In this document: positions 44,847-50,941 of the stretch, piece after piece
How positions within the stretch are numbered: position 1 is the stretch's first letter
How the letters are laid out: the number at the start of each line of letters is the position of its first letter
Source of the DNA: Tahibacter caeni
GTDB lineage: Bacteria > Pseudomonadota > Gammaproteobacteria > Xanthomonadales > Rhodanobacteraceae
Direction: 5' to 3'
Length of the DNA: 50,941 nucleotides
Assembly (NCBI RefSeq): GCF_024609805.1
Contig: NZ_JANFVR010000004.1
Span: 1 to 50,941 of the forward strand
Program-made: the position numbers and the translations under genes
Notes under the pieces: generated by a model
Databases searched by the model: none
The model's input: the letters and a program-made list of their open reading frames with translations, nothing else
Told to the model about the DNA's origin: nothing

Positions 44847-46562
44847 CTATTCCGCGTTCGCGTCGGCGTCCTCGGATTCGACCTGGACGGCCGGATCGCA
44901 GCCCGCGCGGAACGCGTCGGCGCGCAGCAGATACCACTCGCGCCGGTTCGCGTGGCCGACGTAGCGGGCCTTGTCCGCGTCGACGCAGGGGCCGAAGGCC
45001 GCGCGCAGCACGAACAGCCAGCGCTGCTGCGGCGCCTGCGCCTGCCAGCGCTGCGCCTCGGCGAGCTGCAGATGCCAGGGTTTGACGAAGCCGAAGTCCT
45101 TGGCCGGACGGTCCGCATGCAGCAGGTTCTGCTCTTTCCAGGCGACCAGTCCGAGCTCGGCGTCCTTGCCGATGATCTCGCCGGCGCGGCGCATGACCGC
45201 GACGGCCGAGGTCGAGTCGTTGAGCACCGGGTAGGCCCAGAGGCTCCAGCCCAGCCAGAGCGCGGCCAGGGTCGCGGCCAGGGCGAGCAGACTGCGGCGC
45301 GCGCGCAAGGTCGCCGCCGCGACGAGACCGACCGCGCCGACGCCGGTCACGAACAGCCAGAGCTGGCGGCCGCCGGCCTCGAGTCCGCGCTGTTCGACGA
45401 GCCGGTTGGCCGCGGCCAGATGGCCGCTCCAGGCCAGCCCGCCGACGATCAGGAACGCCGCACCGAGTACCGCGACGAAGCCGAGCACGAGGCGGCGGAA
45501 CGCCGGCCGCTGCGCGATCGCCTCGAGCTGCGCGCCGACCAGCAGCGCGAGCAGCGGCAGCGCCGGCATGATGTAGACGTCGCGCTTTCCTTTAGGAAAA
45601 GTGAAAAACAGAACAATTAGCACGATCCAGCCCAGCGGCAGCAGCACGCGCGCGTCGCGCGCGCGCAGGGCGTCGCGCCAGCGCGGCACGGCCCAGGGCA
45701 GCGCGAGCACGAGCGGCAGCCAGGCGAACGCGATGACGCCGAGGTAGTACCACGGCGGCTGATGATGGTCCCAGGACTCGGTGTAACGGCCGGCCGTCTG
45801 GTGGAACAGGATGTCGTTCATGTAAGCGCGGTATTCCGGCGCCGACTCCGACGCGACCGCGTACAGCATGGGGCCGAGCCACAGCGCCGTGGCCGCGACG
45901 AACGCGACGACGCCGAGCAGCCAGTGTCCGATCCGGCGCTCGGGCCGCGCGACGCCGGGCCAGTCGCGCAGGTGCGCGAACAGGTACGGCACGAACATCA
46001 GCAGCGCGAGCACGCCGACACCCTTCGTTATGACGCCCAGCCCGGCCGCGAAGCAGCCGAGCCAGTAGGCGCGCCAGTCCGGGCCGAGCAGGAAATGACG
46101 CAGCAGGCCGTAGTTGGCCAGGGTCAGGAAGAAGCAGACCGTCGGATCGATCTGCGCGCGCTTGGTCTGGTAGACGAACTGGAAAGTACACAACAGCGCC
46201 GCCGCGGCGTAGACGCCTACGCGGTGGTTCCACAGGCGCCGGCCGAGATCGTAGACCAGGCCGAGCATGCCGAGACCCGCGAGCAGCGACGGCAGCAGGA
46301 ACGCGACGCGCCAGTTGCCGGACAGCGTGTAGAAGAACGCCTGCGCGGCCATGAACAGCGGCGGCTTGTCCGAATACAGCTCGCTGCCGCGGTGCGGGAT
46401 CAGCCAGTTGCCGGATTCGATCATCTGCTTGGCAACGAGAGCGAAGCGCGGCTCGTCGGCCGGCCACGGATCGCGGAAGCCCAGGCCCGCGCCGAGGACG
46501 ACCAGCGCGATCGCGAAAAACAGCCACAACTGCTGGCGCTCGGTCAGCGGAGACGAGGACAT
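44847..46562 (-). CDS. GT39 (ArnT-like) membrane glycosyltransferase
   Basis: 571 residues with about 11-12 transmembrane segments. The ArnT/PMT catalytic loop near the N-terminus is clear (RDPWPADEPRFALVAKQMI, RGSELYSDKPPLFMA). KGVGVLALLMF and FPKGKRDVYIMPALPLLA are typical conserved stretches. These enzymes transfer a sugar from undecaprenyl phosphate to lipid A or other acceptors in the periplasm. A short soluble acidic tail ends the protein. The substrate is unknown. Confidence 0.92.
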   Translation of the reverse strand: MSSSPLTERQQLWLFFAIALVVLGAGLGFRDPWPADEPRFALVAKQMIESGNWLIPHRGSELYSDKPPLFMAAQAFFYTLSGNWRVAFLLPSLLAGLGMLGLVYDLGRRLWNHRVGVYAAAALLCTFQFVYQTKRAQIDPTVCFFLTLANYGLLRHFLLGPDWRAYWLGCFAAGLGVITKGVGVLALLMFVPYLFAHLRDWPGVARPERRIGHWLLGVVAFVAATALWLGPMLYAVASESAPEYRAYMNDILFHQTAGRYTESWDHHQPPWYYLGVIAFAWLPLVLALPWAVPRWRDALRARDARVLLPLGWIVLIVLFFTFPKGKRDVYIMPALPLLALLVGAQLEAIAQRPAFRRLVLGFVAVLGAAFLIVGGLAWSGHLAAANRLVEQRGLEAGGRQLWLFVTGVGAVGLVAAATLRARRSLLALAATLAALWLGWSLWAYPVLNDSTSAVAVMRRAGEIIGKDAELGLVAWKEQNLLHADRPAKDFGFVKPWHLQLAEAQRWQAQAPQQRWLFVLRAAFGPCVDADKARYVGHANRREWYLLRADAFRAGCDPAVQVESEDADANAE

Positions 46563-46673
46563 GTCATGCAGGCACGCGCAACGGGGGCGCGCAGTATAGC
46601 GGCCCGGCCCCGGCGGCTTCTCAGGCGCTTCCGGGGCGCTTCCGGCGAAGCTCGCGGCGCCGGCGGCGCGGGC

Positions 46674-48842
46674 CTAGTCCAGCGGCAGGCGCAGGCGGAA
46701 GCTCGCGCCGCCTTCGGGGCGGCTGTCGGCGCGGATGCTGCCGCCGTGTTCCTCGACGATCTTCTTGACGACGGCCAGCCCCAGGCCCGTGCCGCGCGAC
46801 TTGCTGCTCGTGTAGGGCTCGTACCAGCGTTCGCCGAAGCCGTCGGGCAGGCCCGGCCCGTTGTCGGCGATGACCAGCTCGGCCCATTGCCGTCCGCCGT
46901 CCTCGATGCGCGCAGTCGCCACTTCGATGCGCGGCTTGTTCTGGTCGCCGATCGCCTCGAGCGCGTTCTTGAGCAGGTTGTGCAGCAGCTGGCGCAGGCG
47001 GCCCGTGTCGGCGCGCACGAGCAGTTCCTCGTCGGCGAAGCGCCGGCTGATCTGCAGGCGCTGGTCGTTTTCGTAGAGGTCCAGCACTTCGCCGATCAGC
47101 GCATGCAGCGCGAGCGGCCGCGGCGACAGCTGCGGCGGACGCGCATAGTCGCCGAACGCGTTGACGAGCGCCTTCAGCGCCTCGACCTGGTTGACGATGG
47201 TGCGCGTCGCGCGATCGAGCAGTTCGGTGTCGTCGGCGGCGAGCCGGCCGATGAAGCGGCGGCGCAGGCGCTCGGCCGCTAGCTGGATCGGCGTCAGCGG
47301 ATTCTTGACCTCGTGCGCGAGGCGGCGCGCGACCTCGGCCCAGGCCGCGTCGCGCTGGGCGCGGTTCAGCAGGGTCAGGTCGTCGAACACGGCGACATAG
47401 CCCGCATGCTCGGGGCCGCCGCCGACGAGCTCGGTGCCGTGCAGCAGCAGCACGCGGCGCTCGCCTTCGGCGGCGCCGTCGATGACGACTTCCTCGCGCC
47501 ATTCGCGCGCGTTCTCGCGCAGGTGGCGCAGCAGCGGATCGATCAGCGGCGCGAGCGCCGGATTCGCATGGCGCACGCTCGACAGCGGCTGGCCGAGCTG
47601 GCGCGACAGGCTCACGCCGAGAATCGCGTCGGCCGCGCGGTTGGCCGTGCGCAGCACGCCGTCGCGGTCGACGCCGAGCACGCCGGCCGACAGGTGTTCG
47701 AGCACCGCGCGCAGGTAGGCGCGCTGCGCTTCGGATTCCTCGGTGCTGCGCTGCGCTCGCGCGCCGGCGCGTTCGAGCTCGCGCTGCATCTGGTTGAACG
47801 AATTCAGCAGGAAGCCGAGCTCGTCGCGGCTGGCTACCGGCAGCGGCGTGTCGTAGCGGCCCGCGCTGACCGCGCGCGTGGCCGCGGCGAGCCGGCCGAT
47901 CGGCGCGACCAGGCGGCGCGCGACGCCGAACGCGGTCAGCAGCGCGAACAGCACCGACAGCAGCAGCACGAAGGTCAGCACGAGGCTGAAGGTCAGTTTC
48001 AGCGAGCCGCGCAGGAACTTGAGCCGGCGGAAGTCGAAGCTCGCGGCCTCGACGCGCTGGGTCAGCGGACGCAGCTTCGGCGGCAGCGGGAACAGGGTCT
48101 GCAGCAGCCGCGGCGAACCGCTGGCCACGTTGCTGCGCACGAGCACACGCAGCATGAGCTGCTCGCCGACCGGCTCGGCCGCGGCATAGCTGCCGCCGCC
48201 GGACAGGCGCATCAATGTGGCCGCATCCGGATAGACCGGCGTCAGGAAGCGCGGGTCTGAACTCGCCGTCGCGATCACGGTCGCGTTGTCGCCGAACACG
48301 GTCAGCTGGGTCGCGCCGAGATCGTCGATGACCTCGTCGAGCGCGTCCTGCATGTCGGCGTCCTCGCGCGTCTCCAGCGACGCGGCCAGCCGGTTGCTCG
48401 CTTCCTGGCTGATGCGCAGGCGCTCGTCGACGTAGAGCCGGCCGATCTCGAGCGCGTCGTCGAGGGACTGCTCCAGGCGCACGTTGAACCAGGCGTCGAT
48501 CGTCGCGTTGAGGAAGTTCAGCGCGAAACCGTAGACCACGACGACCGGCGGCACGGCGAGCAGCACGAGCATCAGCAGCAGGCGCCGGGTCAGGCGCGCG
48601 CCGGGCACCTCGCGCCGCGCGTCGGCGACCAGGCGCAGCAGGCGCAGCGCGATCACGACGATGAGCACGAGCAGCGCCGCGCTCGCGAAGATCACCATCC
48701 ACGGATGCAGGCGGCCGAACCGGTTGCTGCCGCTCGCGGCATCGCCGGCGAGCAGCAGCGCGCAGCCCAGCAGCGCCAGCACGGCGAGGGCCGGCAGCAG
48801 GCGCCGCGTGATCCAGGTCAGGCTGCCGGAGTGCCAGGCCAT
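46674..48842 (-). CDS. ntrY: NtrY-like sensor histidine kinase
   Basis: 722 residues. Transmembrane helices lie at about 10-32, 45-70 and 85-110, followed by a periplasmic region (about 115-290), a fourth helix (about 290-315), HAMP, PAS ([20 protein letters not shown]) and a kinase core: H-box [21 protein letters not shown]-box [11 protein letters not shown], and the G-boxes DNGPGLP and [11 protein letters not shown]. The ATG at 48842 overlaps the DUF4390 gene by 25 bases. In many relatives the regulator NtrX follows directly; here the NtrX-like gene lies downstream beyond the glycosyltransferase block. Confidence 0.92.
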   Translation of the reverse strand: MAWHSGSLTWITRRLLPALAVLALLGCALLLAGDAASGSNRFGRLHPWMVIFASAALLVLIVVIALRLLRLVADARREVPGARLTRRLLLMLVLLAVPPVVVVYGFALNFLNATIDAWFNVRLEQSLDDALEIGRLYVDERLRISQEASNRLAASLETREDADMQDALDEVIDDLGATQLTVFGDNATVIATASSDPRFLTPVYPDAATLMRLSGGGSYAAAEPVGEQLMLRVLVRSNVASGSPRLLQTLFPLPPKLRPLTQRVEAASFDFRRLKFLRGSLKLTFSLVLTFVLLLSVLFALLTAFGVARRLVAPIGRLAAATRAVSAGRYDTPLPVASRDELGFLLNSFNQMQRELERAGARAQRSTEESEAQRAYLRAVLEHLSAGVLGVDRDGVLRTANRAADAILGVSLSRQLGQPLSSVRHANPALAPLIDPLLRHLRENAREWREEVVIDGAAEGERRVLLLHGTELVGGGPEHAGYVAVFDDLTLLNRAQRDAAWAEVARRLAHEVKNPLTPIQLAAERLRRRFIGRLAADDTELLDRATRTIVNQVEALKALVNAFGDYARPPQLSPRPLALHALIGEVLDLYENDQRLQISRRFADEELLVRADTGRLRQLLHNLLKNALEAIGDQNKPRIEVATARIEDGGRQWAELVIADNGPGLPDGFGERWYEPYTSSKSRGTGLGLAVVKKIVEEHGGSIRADSRPEGGASFRLRLPLD

Positions 48843-49408
48843 GTGCGTTCCACCTCGGCCTGGCGCCAGGCCGGATCGACCAGCGCCGGCAGGCGCAGCG
48901 CGCCTGGCAGCGCGGTACTGTCGAGCACGATGCGCAGGCGCTGCCGTTCGGGCGCCACGGCGCGCAGGGTCGTGCCGCTGAGCGGCAGCTCCATGCGGCT
49001 CAGCGCCGCGAGCGCGGCCGCGCGCACGCCGAAGCTGCGCACGGTGGCGCGGTCCAGGTCGCGCAGCTGGTAGTTGCGCGACAGCGGGAAATAGCGCAGT
49101 TCCAGCCGGTGCAGCTCGCGCTGCTGCACCTGCCAGCCGAGCAGCCCTCGGCGCTCGCGCGTCAGATCCAGTTCCAGGGTCAGCGGAATGCCGTGGTCCA
49201 GCGCATCGAGCATCGCGCCGCTCGGCCGCCAGTCGCATTCGACGACGAGCACGCTGACCCCGCCGCGCTGGTCGATGCGCGCCTGGTCGAGACTCAGGCT
49301 CGACTCGGCCGGTGCGCAGGCCTGCAGCGCCAGCGCGAGCAGCGGCACGAGCAGCAGGTGCCGCAGCCGGCGGCCGCGGCGCTCAGGCGACCTTGTCGAC
49401 GACCGCAT
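48818..49408 (-). CDS. DUF4390 lipoprotein
   Basis: 196 residues. Lipobox LALALQAC marks a lipoprotein. The mature part (PLTLELDLTRERRGLLGWQV, RELHRLELRYFPLSRNYQLRD) is the DUF4390 domain found between rsmB and ntrY in many gammaproteobacteria. The ATG at 49408 overlaps rsmB by 26 bases, and its own end overlaps ntrY, so translation is coupled on both sides. Function unknown; linkage to NtrY suggests a role in sensing. Confidence 0.85.
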   Translation of the reverse strand: MRSSTRSPERRGRRLRHLLLVPLLALALQACAPAESSLSLDQARIDQRGGVSVLVVECDWRPSGAMLDALDHGIPLTLELDLTRERRGLLGWQVQQRELHRLELRYFPLSRNYQLRDLDRATVRSFGVRAAALAALSRMELPLSGTTLRAVAPERQRLRIVLDSTALPGALRLPALVDPAWRQAEVERTWPGTPAA

Positions 49409-50684
49409 AAAAGAAGCCGTCCATGCCGTCGACGCCGGGCAGGTTCTGCCGCCCGGGACCGGCGGCGCGGCCGAAACGCGGCGGCACGCCATCGCGTGCC
49501 CGGGCGTCGGCGGTGCGCGAGAGAAAGGCGGCGACCTGGTCGGCGTTCTCGCGCGGCAGGATGGAACAGGTCGCATAGACCAGGCGCCCGCCCGGCCGCA
49601 GCAGCGGCCAGAGGCGGTCGAGCAGTTGCGCCTGTTCGGCCGCGGCGCGCTCGATGTCGCCGGCGCGGCGGTGCAGGCGGATGTCGGGCTGGCGCCGGAT
49701 CACGCCGGTCGCGCTGCACGGCGCGTCTAACAGGATGCGGTCGAACGCGCGGCCGTCCCACCAGCCGGCCGGGTCGGCCGCGTCGCCGGCCGTGATGGTC
49801 GCGCCGAGGCCCAGGCGGGCGAAGTTCTCGCGCATCGGCGCGAGCCGCTGCGCGTCGCGGTCGAGCGCGAGCAGATCCAGCGCATGCCGCTCGAGGCAGT
49901 GCGCGCTCTTGCCGCCCGGAGCGGCGCAGGCGTCGAGCACGCGCAGGCCGTCGCGCAGATCGAGCAGGTCCGGCGCGAGCTGGGCCGCGCCGTCCTGCAC
50001 CGAGAATTCGCCCTGCGCGTAACCCGACAGCCGCGTCACGTCGGTGCTGTCCTCGAGCACGACCGCGTCGGGCAGCCAGGCATGCGCGGCGGCGGCATGG
50101 CCCGCGTCGAGCAGGCGCGCGACGAGCGCATCCGGCGTGGTGCGGCGGCGATTGGCGCGCAGCACCAAAGCGGCCGGTGCGTTGTTCGCGGCCAGGATCG
50201 CGTCGACGTCGTCGGGCCAGTCGCGCGCAAGCTGCTGCACGAGCCAGGGCGGATGCGCCGTGGCCAGCGCACGGTCGGCCGCGGCGGCCGCATCGAGCGT
50301 CGCGCGTTCGCGCAGGAAGCGGCGCAGCACGGCATTGACGAGTCCGGCGAGCTGCGGCCGCTTCAATGTCCGTACGGCCTCGACCGTGCCGGCGACCGCA
50401 GCATATTCGGGCAGGCCGAGCACGGCGAGCTGGACCAGCCCAACGACGAGCAGCGCATGCACCACGGGTTCGCGCCCACGCAGCGGCTTCTGCAGCAGCC
50501 GGCCGAGCAAGGCGTCGTAGCGCAGCCACCAGCGTGCGCCCTCGTGCAGCAGTGCCGAGACCAGCGCGCGGTCGCGCGCGTCGGCAAGTCGCGGCGCGAC
50601 GTCGGCAAACGCGCTGCGCAGCGAGACGCCGCCGCGCACGACCTGGTCGAGAGCCTGCGCCGCAAGCGCGCGCGCGTCGTTCAT
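49383..50684 (-). CDS. rsmB: 16S rRNA (cytosine-967 C5) methyltransferase
   Basis: 433 residues. An N-terminal NusB-like domain (1-145) precedes the Rossmann methyltransferase: SAM motif VLDACAAPGGKS, LLDAPCSATGVIRRQPDIRL with the releasing Cys, and LVYATCSILPRENADQV with the catalytic Cys. The C-terminal GVDGMDGFFYAVVDK is typical. The start at 50684 shares bases with the stop of the fmt-like frame (ATGA), the usual fmt-rsmB coupling. Confidence 0.95.
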   Translation of the reverse strand: MNDARALAAQALDQVVRGGVSLRSAFADVAPRLADARDRALVSALLHEGARWWLRYDALLGRLLQKPLRGREPVVHALLVVGLVQLAVLGLPEYAAVAGTVEAVRTLKRPQLAGLVNAVLRRFLRERATLDAAAAADRALATAHPPWLVQQLARDWPDDVDAILAANNAPAALVLRANRRRTTPDALVARLLDAGHAAAAHAWLPDAVVLEDSTDVTRLSGYAQGEFSVQDGAAQLAPDLLDLRDGLRVLDACAAPGGKSAHCLERHALDLLALDRDAQRLAPMRENFARLGLGATITAGDAADPAGWWDGRAFDRILLDAPCSATGVIRRQPDIRLHRRAGDIERAAAEQAQLLDRLWPLLRPGGRLVYATCSILPRENADQVAAFLSRTADARARDGVPPRFGRAAGPGRQNLPGVDGMDGFFYAVVDKVA

Positions 50685-50854
50685 GCGGCCGGCCGGCGCA
50701 GTTCGGGCCGCGCGTTGAGGTAGTCGAGTACGGCGAGGCGCCGGCCGCCGGCGCGCTGTACCTCGATCAGGCGCAGCACGCCGTCGCCAGTGGCGATGTC
50801 CAGGCCCTCGCGCGTCGCGCCGAGCAGGATCAGGCTCGTCGCCGGCGCGCTCAT
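50681..50854 (-). CDS. Fmt C-terminal-domain-like frame
   Basis: 57 residues from an ATG at 50854: GATREGLDIATGDGVLRLIE then VQRAGGRRLAVLDYLNARPE match the end of methionyl-tRNA formyltransferase, and the place before rsmB is where fmt belongs. Going upstream in this frame the sequence loses protein character, while another frame looks coding up to a stop at 50851. Either the start at 50854 is real, making a detached Fmt C-domain, or a frameshift interrupts fmt. The window ends too soon to decide. Confidence 0.5.
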   Translation of the reverse strand: MSAPATSLILLGATREGLDIATGDGVLRLIEVQRAGGRRLAVLDYLNARPELRRPAA

Positions 50855-50941
50855 GGATCGTCGCTGCGTCGCTCCGCGGCCACGCCTCGCCAGAGCTCGG
50901 CCAGCACCGTGTCGAGGTCCTCGACCGGCTGCCGCGCACAG
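50851..50941 (-). CDS. Partial C-terminus of an upstream gene
   Basis: About 29 residues ending RRSDDP with the stop overlapping the ATG at 50854. The sequence QPVEDLDTVLAELWRGVAAE has normal codon use but no recognisable family. It runs off the window. Confidence 0.4.
   Translation of the reverse strand, partial: CARQPVEDLDTVLAELWRGVAAERRSDDP

Noticed and set aside
45762-47282. Plus-strand frame of ~500 aa over the GT39 and ntrY genes.
   Set aside because: Crosses two well-supported genes on the other strand and has no recognisable feature.

Overview
The window looks like chromosome from a very GC-rich gammaproteobacterium of the Xanthomonadales type (Rhodanobacteraceae/Xanthomonadaceae-like). 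This rests on strongly G/C-ending codons, the rsmB - DUF4390 lipoprotein - ntrY order, a 622-residue RpoD, a LpxL-type acyltransferase, several eukaryote-like Ser/Thr kinases and an IPTL-CTERM-like surface protein. No species can be named from sequence alone.

Layout. 1-6.2 kb: the 5' part of a Ser/Thr kinase gene, a subtilase C-terminal remnant, a membrane-anchored TIR protein, a short-chain dehydrogenase with a Tat-like leader, and an Fpg/Nei DNA glycosylase. 6.2-26.5 kb: an integrated phage-related element in a tRNA-Ile(CAU) gene, bounded by a 41-bp direct repeat (6212-6252 and 26508-26548). 27-34.6 kb: DUF72, PlsC-like acyltransferase, rpoD, dtd, lipid A acyltransferase and an IPTL-CTERM-like protein. 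34.7-40 kb: a Ser/Thr kinase - histidine kinase - NarL-type regulator operon next to an NtrX-like regulator. 40.2-46.6 kb: a diheme cytochrome and three membrane or envelope glycosyltransferases. 46.7 kb to the end: ntrY, DUF4390 lipoprotein, rsmB and the 3' part of an fmt-like frame, all on the minus strand.

The 20.3-kb element is the most interesting part. From left to right it has a tyrosine integrase, a divergent control region (ribbon-helix-helix protein versus an AlpA-like regulator, with an inverted-repeat operator), and a tightly overlapped early operon of small genes. Next come a lambda-O-like initiator carrying six 20-bp palindromic iterons inside its own gene, a DnaC-like loader, and a short structural set of only four recognisable phage genes: gpW, portal, a gpZ-like tail protein and a tape measure protein. 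The right end carries accessory genes (degenerate ImmA/IrrE-like protein, SRAP-like protein lacking its catalytic Cys, DUF2188, and a membrane protein paired with a PD-(D/E)XK-like protein).

I recognise no large terminase, capsid, protease, major tail or lysis gene, yet the four structural genes are packed almost end to end. That layout (int, AlpA, replication module, selected morphogenesis genes, cargo) resembles a phage-inducible satellite more than a randomly decayed prophage, although a defective prophage remains possible. The structural block lies between two diverged ~83-bp repeats (14401-14483 and 21424-21505) that could be packaging or recombination sites. Integration replaced everything 5' of the tRNA-Ile(CAU) gene, so this tRNA now begins 9 bp after the integrase stop codon and has lost its native promoter.
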